Shown: piece by piece, positions 1 through 6,657 of the stretch
Layout of the letters: every line of letters starts with the position of its first letter
Position numbering within the stretch: position 1 is the stretch's first letter
Source: JAYXXU01 sp037969155
Lineage (GTDB): Bacteria > Pseudomonadota > Gammaproteobacteria > Pseudomonadales > Moraxellaceae
DNA length: 16,016 nucleotides
Assembly: GCA_037969155.1 (NCBI GenBank)
Contig: JBBKWW010000080.1
Location: 1-16,016, forward strand
Reading direction: 5' to 3'
Program-made: the position numbers and the translations under genes
Notes under the pieces: model-generated
What the model saw: the letters and a program-made list of their open reading frames with translations, nothing else
What the model was told of the DNA's origin: nothing
Database searches by the model: none

Positions 1-4
1 CTCT

Positions 5-36
5 AGCCCCAGCCTGTTTAGGTTTGGGGCTTTTTT
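5..36 (+). terminator. Rho-independent terminator of a gene left of the window
   Basis: A perfect 7-bp stem (AGCCCCA at 5-11 with TGGGGCT at 25-31) encloses a shorter CCT/AGG pairing and runs into six T residues at 31-36. The T-run lies on the plus-strand side, so it ends a plus-strand transcript entering from outside the window and converging on hisC. On the minus strand the stem is followed by AGAG rather than T residues, so it is not a good hisC terminator. Confidence 0.8.
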
Positions 37-47
37 GTGCGCTAGCT

Positions 48-1157
48 TTAGCCTAGCATTTTAATCAACTGTGCCACTAAACGCTGATTTTGTTCAGCCG
101 TACCGATGGTAATCCGCAAAAATGGATGGATTTTCGGTTTATTAAAATGCCGCACGATAATCCCTGCGTCACGCAAACGGGTCGCCAGATCTATGCCTGC
201 ATGCTGCGAATGACGAGCAAATACAAAATTTGCACCTGAAGGCAATACCGTAAAGCCCAATTGCACTAACTGCTTGACCAAAACCTCACGATTAGCAATC
301 ACCTGCTGACAAGTCTTCTCAAAATACGCCTGATCTTCAAATGAGGCAATCGCCCCCACAATCGCCATTCGATCCAGCGGATACGAGTTAAAACTGTCTT
401 TAACTCGCATCAAGGCGGCAATCAAATGCGGCTGCGCAAAGGCCATCCCAACCCGTAGACCTGCCAAGGCCCGCGATTTGGAAGTGGTTTGACAGACCAT
501 GAGATTATCGTACTGGTGGATGAGGCTGACCGCCGACTGACCGCCAAAATCAATATACGCCTCATCGACGACCACCACCGAATCTGGATGCTGCTGTAGC
601 ACTTGCTCAATCTCCGCCAAACTGAGCAATATCCCCGTTGGTGCGTTTGGATTGGCGATAATAATGCCGCCGTTAGGTTGCTGATAGGCTGCGATATCAA
701 TCGAAAAATCATCAGCCAATGGAATAGGCACGGTTTTTAGCTGAAAAAACTGGCTATATACGGGATAAAAGCTATAGCTGATTTCGGGATACAGTAGCGG
801 CTGCTCTTGGCAAAAAAACGCCTTAAAAATATGCGCTAGCACCTCATCAGAGCCATTACCAACAAACACTTGATCGACGGTTAAACCCTGTTGCTTGGCA
901 ATCGCTTGCTTGAGTGCATTCGCATCAGGGTCAGGATATAGCCGTAGACAATCACCGTCTGTGCCCAGTGCTGCAATGATGGCTTCCCGTACTTTTGGCG
1001 ACGGCGGAAATGGCGACTCATTGGTATTCAGCTTGGTGAGATTAGCGAGTTTCGGTTGCTCACCCGCCACATAAGGCACCAACTCACGGACTAATGGACT
1101 CCAAAACCGCTGCGGATCTTTTTGCAGTGGGCGATCTAAAGGTGTTGATAGATTCAT
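48..1157 (-). CDS. hisC: Histidinol-phosphate aminotransferase HisC
   Basis: This PLP-dependent class I/II aminotransferase converts imidazole-acetol phosphate plus glutamate to L-histidinol phosphate in histidine synthesis, in the cytoplasm. The 369-residue product has the fold-type I signatures: TNESPFPP near residue 45, NPNAPTG near 169-175, DEAYIDF with the PLP-pyridine aspartate near residue 198, and TTSKSRALAGLRVG with the Schiff-base lysine at about 227. The reading frame stays open for 38 codons further upstream, but that part lies inside hisD. The ATG at 1157 matches the usual family N-terminus and overlaps the hisD stop by 4 bp (ATGA), which suggests translational coupling. Its length is normal for the family. 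It belongs to the hisD-hisC unit; hisG is not adjacent. Confidence 0.96.
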   Translation of the reverse strand: MNLSTPLDRPLQKDPQRFWSPLVRELVPYVAGEQPKLANLTKLNTNESPFPPSPKVREAIIAALGTDGDCLRLYPDPDANALKQAIAKQQGLTVDQVFVGNGSDEVLAHIFKAFFCQEQPLLYPEISYSFYPVYSQFFQLKTVPIPLADDFSIDIAAYQQPNGGIIIANPNAPTGILLSLAEIEQVLQQHPDSVVVVDEAYIDFGGQSAVSLIHQYDNLMVCQTTSKSRALAGLRVGMAFAQPHLIAALMRVKDSFNSYPLDRMAIVGAIASFEDQAYFEKTCQQVIANREVLVKQLVQLGFTVLPSGANFVFARHSQHAGIDLATRLRDAGIIVRHFNKPKIHPFLRITIGTAEQNQRLVAQLIKMLG

Positions 1158-2455
1158 TGCGCTGCTCCATTGACTCGATAGCGTGCCGAACGGGCGTGTG
1201 CATCCAGATCTTCTTGCTGTGCCAAAATATCCGCCGCGCGCGCCAGTGACTGGCTGCCCTCTGGTGAACAATAAATAATACTGCTGCGTTTTTGGAAGTC
1301 ATATACGCCCAGCGGTGAAGAAAACCGTGCCGTGCCAGAGGTCGGTAGCACATGATTTGGCCCTGCACAATAATCACCAATCGCTTCAGGGCTATGCCGA
1401 CCCATAAAAATCGCCCCTGCATGCCGAATACCGTCTAACATCTGCTCAGGCTGATCCATACACAACTCTAAATGCTCAGGCGCAATCTGGTTAATCAGAG
1501 CTAATGCTTCGGCACGGTCACGCACCAAAATCAGCGCACCGCGATTTTGCAGCGAGGTTTGGGCGATTTGGGCTTTGGGCAAAGTCTGTAAATGCTCGGT
1601 AATCGCCGCGTCAACTTGATCAAGTAACACCGCATCGCTACTGATTAAAATCGACTGCGCCACTTCGTCATGCTCGGCTTGTGACAGTACATCCATCGCC
1701 AGCCATGCTGGATTATTATCGCCTTCGGCATAGACCAAAATCTCCGACGGCCCGGCAATCATATCAATGCCAACCTGACCAAACACTGCCCGCTTGGCCG
1801 CAGCGACGTAACGATTACCCGGCCCAGTGATTTTATCGACTGCGGCAATCGTCTCTGTCCCATACGCCAACGCCGCCACCGCTTGCGCACCGCCGATGGT
1901 CAGCAAGCGTGACACACCCGCCAAATGCGCCGCCGCCAACACCAGTGGACTCAGCTCACCTTTCGGTGCAGGCACGACCATAATAATGTCAGGCACGCCC
2001 GCCACATGTGCTGGAATCACATTCATCAGCACTGACGACGGATAAGATGCCTTGCCACCAGGTACATAAACCCCGACTCGATCCAGTGGCGTGACTTTTT
2101 GGCCGAGTGTATTGCCCAGCGTATCTTGGTACTGCCACGAGTCTTGCACTTGACGCTCATGAAACGCTCGAATCCGTTGCGCTGCAAACTCCAATGCAAC
2201 GCGCACATCGCTATCAAGCCCATCAAATGCTGCCTTCAGTGCCGCCTGCCCAAGCTCTAGCTCTGCCATCGTCTGCGCCGGATGCTGATCAAACTGCTGG
2301 GTGAGTGCCAAGACCTGCGCATCACCATGTGTACGCACATCAGCAATAATCTGATCCACGGTACGCAGTAGCGTGGGATCATTAACAGTTTCAAACGCCA
2401 ACAACTGTTTTAGCTGTGTGGCAAATTCAGCATCTTGGGTCGATAAACGGCGCAT
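1154..2455 (-). CDS. hisD: Histidinol dehydrogenase HisD
   Basis: This zinc enzyme makes the last two NAD-dependent oxidations from L-histidinol to L-histidine. The 433-residue product shows the family motifs in order: YVPGGKASYPS (130-140), GGAQAVAALAYGT (188-200), DKITGPGNRYV (207-217), and the SQAEHDE segment carrying zinc ligands Q259 and H262. The catalytic pair E327-H328 lies in APEHLEL, and further likely zinc ligands are D361 and H420, by analogy with the E. coli enzyme. The frame is open 71 codons further upstream to 2668, but that stretch is not HisD-like. The ATG at 2455 has a GGAAG ribosome site 7 bases before it and fits the family start. The 3' end overlaps hisC by 4 bp. It is divergent from the Nudix gene, with 211 bp between them. 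Confidence 0.96.
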   Translation of the reverse strand: MRRLSTQDAEFATQLKQLLAFETVNDPTLLRTVDQIIADVRTHGDAQVLALTQQFDQHPAQTMAELELGQAALKAAFDGLDSDVRVALEFAAQRIRAFHERQVQDSWQYQDTLGNTLGQKVTPLDRVGVYVPGGKASYPSSVLMNVIPAHVAGVPDIIMVVPAPKGELSPLVLAAAHLAGVSRLLTIGGAQAVAALAYGTETIAAVDKITGPGNRYVAAAKRAVFGQVGIDMIAGPSEILVYAEGDNNPAWLAMDVLSQAEHDEVAQSILISSDAVLLDQVDAAITEHLQTLPKAQIAQTSLQNRGALILVRDRAEALALINQIAPEHLELCMDQPEQMLDGIRHAGAIFMGRHSPEAIGDYCAGPNHVLPTSGTARFSSPLGVYDFQKRSSIIYCSPEGSQSLARAADILAQQEDLDAHARSARYRVNGAAQ

Positions 2456-2666
2456 CAGCAAACTTCCAGCAAACATGAACAAATAGCCGTCAAGTTTAGC
2501 GTTTTTTGACACTAAAAACTGTATGTTGAGGATTGGTTTAGCACATGGTGCTGATTGGCAGTGCCGATGATGCGATCTACAGATCGTGTCTGCCCCTTGT
2601 CGACGCTGTGCAGATTGAATTTTTCGGTTATGCTGCAAGCGTATTATTGAGAGTGCAATTGTTATC
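2456..2666. promoter_or_regulatory. Divergent intergenic region between hisD and the Nudix gene
   Basis: These 211 bp must hold the promoters of both outward-reading genes. I see no clear pair of -35 and -10 boxes for either direction. TTGAAT (2615-2620) and TATTAT (2642-2647) are on the plus strand, but their 21-bp spacing is too wide. There is no histidine-rich leader peptide followed by an attenuator hairpin of the hisL type. The minus-strand frame encodes a HHRH run, but as part of the hisD upstream extension, which I reject as coding. Confidence 0.4.
2463..2467 (-). promoter_or_regulatory. Ribosome binding site deciding the hisD start
   Basis: GGAAG on the minus strand sits 7 bases before the ATG at 2455. 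It supports this start over the longer open frame reaching 2668. Confidence 0.6.
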
Positions 2667-3227
2667 ATGGCTTTTTGTCTGCGCTGCGGCCACCCGACCC
2701 ACTTAAGTATCCCTGAAGGCGATAGTCGTCGCCGTGCCGTCTGCCATCACTGTGACTATATTCACTATGAGAACCCCAAAATCATCTGTGGCACTTTAGC
2801 ACTGTGGCAAGACAAAGTGCTGCTCTGCCGTCGAGCGATTGAGCCGCGCTATGGTTTTTGGACATTGCCCGCAGGCTTTATGGAAATCGGGGAAACCATC
2901 GAAGCGGGCGCTGCCCGGGAAACATGGGAAGAAGCCGAAGGACAGGTCAGCCACTCACAACTGTACTGTATCTATAATATTCCACGCATCGGCCAAGTCT
3001 ACATGCTGTTTAAGTGCGACTTAGATGACGGTGTGTTTGGTGTCGGCAGTGAGAGCCTTGAATGCGCACTGTTTGATGAAGCAGATATTCCGTGGGGTGA
3101 ACTGGCATTTCACAGCATTGATCGGACGTTAAAGCATTATTTTGCTGATCGAAAAATCAATCCAAGCTTGCACCCACTGCCGCAGCATCTGGAAACTATC
3201 GGTCCGACTGACAACACCTCGGGCTAA
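2667..3227 (+). CDS. Nudix hydrolase with N-terminal zinc ribbon
   Basis: The 186-residue protein begins with a small zinc ribbon (C4, C7, C26, C29 as two CxxC knuckles), followed by a Nudix domain. The Nudix box spans about residues 70-92: G70, E76, then RETWEE with R84, E85, E88 and E89, the metal-binding glutamates. The glycine usual near the end of the box is replaced (EEAEG), as is common in this zinc-ribbon subgroup. Such enzymes cleave nucleoside diphosphates linked to another group. Related ribbon-bearing Nudix proteins include NADH pyrophosphatase, but this one is shorter and lacks its extra N-terminal domain, so the substrate is unknown. The gene is divergent from hisD and convergent with the next gene. 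The ATG at 2667 is the first in frame; its ribosome site is weak. Confidence 0.88.
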   Translation: MAFCLRCGHPTHLSIPEGDSRRRAVCHHCDYIHYENPKIICGTLALWQDKVLLCRRAIEPRYGFWTLPAGFMEIGETIEAGAARETWEEAEGQVSHSQLYCIYNIPRIGQVYMLFKCDLDDGVFGVGSESLECALFDEADIPWGELAFHSIDRTLKHYFADRKINPSLHPLPQHLETIGPTDNTSG

Positions 3228-3239
3228 AAGCTGACGCTA

Positions 3240-3275
3240 CCGCTGCTGCATCTGCGTACGGTCGATTGGCAGCGG
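3240..3275. terminator. Inverted repeat between convergent genes, possible weak terminator
   Basis: CCGCTGC (3240-3246) and GCAGCGG (3269-3275) form a perfect 7-bp inverted repeat with a 22-nt loop. It lies between the 3' ends of the Nudix gene and the minus-strand gene ending at 3289. No T-run follows on either strand, so termination is only suggested by position. Confidence 0.25.
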
Positions 3276-3288
3276 CACACCGAGCAGC

Positions 3289-3960
3289 CTAACCTTGATA
3301 AAACACCCGCTTCATCTTGCTCAACTGATTCGGCAATGACGCCGACATATTGGCTGATAAGGTAAAAAAGCTCAGTAAGGCTTTGGAATTCACGTCATTT
3401 TGGAATGCATTCATGCTGCGCTGCCAAAAGGCATGATTAACCAGTTGCAACTGCTCATTGGCTTTAATCAGTCCAGTCAACGCCCAATCTGGCTGGCCAC
3501 CTTCTTGCGTAATAAAATACTGGCGCATCAAGTACAGCGATGCAGCACGTAAGACGAACTCATCCACACTGGCAAATGGCAAATGATGCCGTGCATTCGG
3601 TCGTAGCAAGCTAAACACGGGACATGCACTGGTGGCCATAATCAAGCCCATCATGGCACGCACCCCATCTTCTAGGCTGACGTGTTTCATGTAGTCACGT
3701 TCAGGGGTTTTAACCACAACATCTAGCTTGGTCATCGCAGGGATGCCTTGGAACTGATGAATCACTTTATCCAGATCTAAAGCAGCAGGACAGTGGCTAA
3801 ACAGATCTTTTCTCAGTGGACAAATCGAACACTGATTATTATCCAAACGCGTCCACGGCGGCGCGGCAGCAAGGCTGTGCTTAAAATCAAACTTTCGCTC
3901 AACATCAACCTGCACATGCAACTGCTTGCCATCATCGAAATTAAAAAAATACTCTACCAT
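3289..3960 (-). CDS. Conserved-looking protein of unknown function with four cysteines
   Basis: The 223-residue soluble protein has no signal peptide or membrane segment. It has three cysteines near the N-terminal third (C44-x2-C47-x9-C57, in NQCSICPL and SHCPAA) and a fourth at C113 (SACP). That pattern could bind zinc or an iron-sulfur cluster. The first 30 residues (EYFFNFDDGKQLHVQVDVER) look like a beta-strand region, and the rest is predicted mainly helical. It resembles my memory of the DUF6901 group in gammaproteobacteria, but that match is uncertain and no function is known to me. The ATG at 3960 is backed by AGGAG (3971-3975 on the minus strand) 10 bases upstream. It is convergent with the Nudix gene and divergent from hisIE. 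Confidence 0.75.
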   Translation of the reverse strand: MVEYFFNFDDGKQLHVQVDVERKFDFKHSLAAAPPWTRLDNNQCSICPLRKDLFSHCPAALDLDKVIHQFQGIPAMTKLDVVVKTPERDYMKHVSLEDGVRAMMGLIMATSACPVFSLLRPNARHHLPFASVDEFVLRAASLYLMRQYFITQEGGQPDWALTGLIKANEQLQLVNHAFWQRSMNAFQNDVNSKALLSFFTLSANMSASLPNQLSKMKRVFYQG

Positions 3961-4132
3961 GACCCCTGATCTCCTGTCTGCGCTTGCAGTCTAAACCCTT
4001 GCCTGCTACGCGATAGTAGAGCAGTAAGTGCCCCTCGAATAGCAAAAAAAACACCTGAGACGGCCAAAAAACCAGACGAACATACTCAAAGACCAGCAGC
4101 ATGGGCTGATACAGCAAACACTGCAACACGAT

Positions 4133-4161
4133 TAGGCAAACCCACCGATCTAACATACAAT
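4133..4161 (+). promoter_or_regulatory. Possible sigma-70 promoter for hisIE
   Basis: TAGGCA (4133-4138) and TACAAT (4156-4161) are separated by 17 bp, matching the -35 and -10 consensus at four and five of six positions. A start near 4168 would give a leader of about 30 nt before hisIE. It lies in the 226-bp divergent gap 3961-4186, in which I see no convincing gene. Confidence 0.35.
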
Positions 4162-4198
4162 GGCGCACCGATTTACTTGCCCCTGAGTGATGAGTCAC

Positions 4199-4951
4199 AT
4201 GTCCACTTGGCTAGATGCTGTAAAATTTGATTCCAATGGTTTGATTCCTGCCATCGCCCAAGATCGCGACAGCGGTCGCATCATGATGGTGGCATGGATG
4301 AATCGTGAAGCATTGCAACAAACCGCCGAAAAAAAACAGGGGGTGTATTGGTCACGTTCGCGCCAGAAGCTGTGGCATAAGGGCGAAGAATCTGGGCATT
4401 TTCAAACCGTACATGAAATTCGGTTGGACTGTGATGCCGATGTGATTGTGCTAATCATCACTCAACATGGTGGGATTGCTTGTCATACAGGTCGTGAATC
4501 ATGCTTTTATCGCGTACTCACTCCAGCAGGCTGGCACATCGTCGATGCGGTCAAAAAAGACCCCGCTGATATGTATACAACCCCACATGCCCAACAGCCT
4601 GATCACGCAACCGCAACACTACCGCCGGAAACAGTCGATGTTCTCGCTCAGTTGGCACGCATTGTGCAAGAGCGTAAGCACGCCTCACCCGACACTTCCT
4701 ATGTGGCCAGTTTGTACCATAAAGGCTTGAATAAAATCCTTGAAAAAGTCGGTGAAGAATCGGTTGAGACGATTTTGGCAGCCAAAGACGCGAGTGTCAG
4801 TCACACGGATGAGCTGATTTATGAAACTGCGGATTTATGGTTTCATGCTATTGTCATGCTTGGGCATTTCAATATCGCGCCACAAGCTGTTTTAGATGAA
4901 TTGGCACGGCGTTTTGATTTATCCGGTTTGGTCGAAAAAGCCGCACGGTAA
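4199..4951 (+). CDS. hisIE: Bifunctional phosphoribosyl-AMP cyclohydrolase / phosphoribosyl-ATP pyrophosphatase HisIE
   Basis: This fused enzyme carries out steps two and three of histidine synthesis. The 250-residue product has the HisI cyclohydrolase at residues 1-115. There the metal-binding DCDAD (77-81) is seen, and the zinc cysteines are C95 and C102 in GGIACHTGRESCF, with C78 also in place. The HisE pyrophosphohydrolase is at about 145-245, with EKVGEESVET (182-191) and ETADLWFHA (209-217), the acidic residues that bind Mg-pyrophosphate. Start candidates in frame are GTG 4187, ATG 4190 and ATG 4199. I chose 4199 because GAGTG at 4185-4189 lies 9 bases before it and the N-terminus MSTWLDAVKF fits relatives. 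The gene sits 112 bp upstream of tatA, an order known in Pseudomonadales. Confidence 0.95.
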   Translation: MSTWLDAVKFDSNGLIPAIAQDRDSGRIMMVAWMNREALQQTAEKKQGVYWSRSRQKLWHKGEESGHFQTVHEIRLDCDADVIVLIITQHGGIACHTGRESCFYRVLTPAGWHIVDAVKKDPADMYTTPHAQQPDHATATLPPETVDVLAQLARIVQERKHASPDTSYVASLYHKGLNKILEKVGEESVETILAAKDASVSHTDELIYETADLWFHAIVMLGHFNIAPQAVLDELARRFDLSGLVEKAAR

Positions 4952-5051
4952 ACTTGAACATCACAAAAGGTTCATGTTGTGCTGTCACCATCTGGTCACA
5001 TTGTGTCGTAACGCTGGTGTCGAAGCGACTGGGTTATTATGACAGAGCATT

Positions 5052-5057
5052 GAGGAG
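5052..5057 (+). promoter_or_regulatory. Strong ribosome binding site of tatA
   Basis: GAGGAG lies 6 bases before the tatA ATG. A TATTAT box at 5035-5040 could be a -10 element, but no -35 at proper spacing is evident, so it is unclear whether tatA has its own promoter or is read through from hisIE. Confidence 0.6.
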
Positions 5058-5063
5058 TTAAGC

Positions 5064-5288
5064 ATGGGCAGTTTTTCGATTACACATTGGTTGATTTTAC
5101 TGGCGGTTGTGGTGTTGGTGTTTGGTACGTCCAAATTCCGTAACGCAGGTAAAGACCTCGGCGGCGCGGTAAAAGGCTTTAAAGACGCGATGAAAAGCGA
5201 TGACACCCCGCCACCCGCTGCGGGTGTGCAGGACAGCCGCACGATTGATGGACAAGCGCAGCGCACTGACCAGCGCGACAAGGTTTAA
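5064..5288 (+). CDS. tatA: Twin-arginine translocase subunit TatA
   Basis: This 74-residue membrane protein forms the oligomeric pore of the Tat system, which moves folded proteins across the inner membrane. One transmembrane helix covers about residues 6-20 (ITHWLILLAVVVLVFG). After the FG hinge comes the amphipathic helix KFRNAGKDLGGAVKGFKDAMK, then a polar, Pro/Gln/Asp-rich tail without fixed structure. These are the hallmarks that separate TatA from TatB (which carries the GP hinge). The length is slightly short of E. coli TatA. The GAGGAG site 6 bases upstream fixes the start. It begins the tatA-tatB-tatC group behind hisIE. Confidence 0.95.
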   Translation: MGSFSITHWLILLAVVVLVFGTSKFRNAGKDLGGAVKGFKDAMKSDDTPPPAAGVQDSRTIDGQAQRTDQRDKV

Positions 5289-5308
5289 AATACTGGGTTT
5301 AACGCGCT

Positions 5309-5340
5309 GGGCTGTATGCCCGATATGGTGGTTTGTTTTT
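5309..5340 (+). terminator. Small hairpin between tatA and tatB, possible attenuator
   Basis: GGGC (5309-5312) and GCCC (5318-5321) form a short stem with a 5-nt loop; a T-rich stretch follows only after a gap (GTTTGTTTTT at 5331-5340). It could partly reduce transcription into tatB, or be chance. Confidence 0.2.
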
Positions 5341-5362
5341 CGCTACTTGAGTAATCGCCATT

Positions 5363-5881
5363 GTGTTTGATTTAGGCTTTACAGAAATCCTGCTGCTCGG
5401 CGCAATTGCGCTAATCGTGCTTGGCCCCGAAAAACTGCCACATGCTGCCCGTATGGCTGGCGCGTGGTATGCACGGATTCGCCGTAGTATCAGTAATATT
5501 CAGCGCGAGATTGAGCAAGAGGTCAATGGCCTTGAAATGAAACAACGGGTCGAGCGTGAACTCGGGTCGATTCGCGCTGCCGAACAAACCATGCGCGATG
5601 AAGTGAATCAGATTCAAGCGGGCATAAAAGAAGACCGCGCGGCGACCAGCAATCAGGTCAACCAAGCAATCTCAGATGCCTCGCAACCATACGACGAACA
5701 AGATTTAATTTATCACCCGCTGATAGAGACGTTACGGCAACAACGCTTCCCGCCTGTGCCGTATCGGGTCAGCTCAATCGTTGCAACAGCTACACCCTCA
5801 ACCCATCTGGCCGCCTCCGATCATGAGCGGCCAGAAGCCAGTACGTTGAACATCAATAAGCAGGATATGAACCCGCCATGA
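5363..5881 (+). CDS. tatB: Twin-arginine translocase subunit TatB
   Basis: TatB joins TatC to form the receptor for twin-arginine signal peptides. The 172-residue protein starts with the typical MFDLGFTEILLLG, has one membrane helix at about 5-20, then the hinge VLGPEKLPHAARMAG with the glycine-proline pair diagnostic of TatB. A long charged, probably coiled-coil helix follows (about 35-110, rich in Glu, Arg and Gln). The last 60 residues are low in recognisable structure. The start is a GTG, as no ATG lies near the conserved N-terminus, and the ribosome site is weak (TTGAG at about 5347-5351), so initiation may be inefficient. The stop overlaps the tatC start by 4 bp (ATGA), implying coupled translation. 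Confidence 0.94.
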   Translation: MFDLGFTEILLLGAIALIVLGPEKLPHAARMAGAWYARIRRSISNIQREIEQEVNGLEMKQRVERELGSIRAAEQTMRDEVNQIQAGIKEDRAATSNQVNQAISDASQPYDEQDLIYHPLIETLRQQRFPPVPYRVSSIVATATPSTHLAASDHERPEASTLNINKQDMNPP

Positions 5882-6657
5882 GCCAGCCTGCCTTGCCACC
5901 ACCGAATGCCGACCAACTCAGCGAAATGCCGATCACCGCACATCTGATCGAGTTGCGGGCGCATTTGGTCCGGATTTTTATTGCGGTGATTGGTCTGTTT
6001 GTGGTGCTGGCCTACTTTGCGCGGGATCTGTACCAGTTGCTGTCGATGCCATTGCAAGCGGTACTGCCCGCCAATGCCACCATGATCGCCACTGACGTGA
6101 CCACCACATTTATGTCACCGATTCGACTGACTTTGTATGTCGCATTGATTTTGGTGATGCCGTATATCCTGCATCAGGTCTGGCAGTTTATTGCCCCTGC
6201 TTTGTATAAAAACGAAAAGAAAATTGCGATTCCGATTTTGCTGTCGAGCGTCCTGTTGTTTTACTGTGGCATTGCATTTGCATATTTTTTAGCGCTTCCG
6301 AATATTCTAAAATTCTTCATTATGTTTTCACCCGATAATGTCGTACCGATGACCGATATTGATAGCTATCTGAGCTTTGCTTTGAAGCTGTTTATGGTGT
6401 TTGGGCTGACGTTTGAAGTACCGATTGCGACCTTGCTGCTGATTTTGGCAGGGGTGGTGTCCGTCGAATCTCTGGTCGATAAACGCCGTTATATCATCGT
6501 CGGCTGCTTTGCAGTATCGGCGATTGTGACCCCACCCGATGGCTTGTCCATGCTGATGTTGGCAATTCCAATGTGGCTGCTGTTTGAGCTTGGTCTGCTG
6601 ATGGGTCGATTTTTAGAACCAAAACCAACCGATGCGGCTGCACATGAAGGCGACTGA
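5878..6657 (+). CDS. tatC: Twin-arginine translocase subunit TatC
   Basis: TatC is the six-helix inner-membrane core of the Tat translocase and recognises twin-arginine signals. The 259-residue product has the conserved cytoplasmic N-terminal segment HLIELRAHL (22-30, with E25). It also has the first cytoplasmic-loop motif PALYKNEKK (107-115, with E113 matching the key glutamate of E. coli TatC), the conserved glutamate in LTFEVP (E180), and the TPPD loop (218-221). Hydrophobic stretches fit six membrane helices. The ATG at 5878 overlaps tatB by 4 bp. The helicase gene that follows starts inside its last codons, so the two are probably cotranscribed. Confidence 0.96.
   Translation: MSQPALPPPNADQLSEMPITAHLIELRAHLVRIFIAVIGLFVVLAYFARDLYQLLSMPLQAVLPANATMIATDVTTTFMSPIRLTLYVALILVMPYILHQVWQFIAPALYKNEKKIAIPILLSSVLLFYCGIAFAYFLALPNILKFFIMFSPDNVVPMTDIDSYLSFALKLFMVFGLTFEVPIATLLLILAGVVSVESLVDKRRYIIVGCFAVSAIVTPPDGLSMLMLAIPMWLLFELGLLMGRFLEPKPTDAAAHEGD

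Noticed and set aside
1..47. Terminator of hisC
   Set aside because: The hairpin's T-run is on the plus-strand side; on the minus strand no T-run follows inside the window.
1158..1271. N-terminal extension of hisC
   Set aside because: It lies within hisD and lacks resemblance to HisC; the ATGA overlap at 1154-1157 is the natural start.
2456..2668. N-terminal extension of hisD or a his leader peptide
   Set aside because: No family resemblance, and the best ribosome site precedes 2455. The HHRH stretch is not in a short leader ORF followed by an attenuator.
3941..4198. Minus-strand 85-codon hydrophobic open frame between the unknown gene and hisIE
   Set aside because: It overlaps both neighbouring gene starts, has no clear ribosome site, and the hydrophobic stretch ends in an uncharacteristic basic tail; the region is better read as a divergent promoter region.
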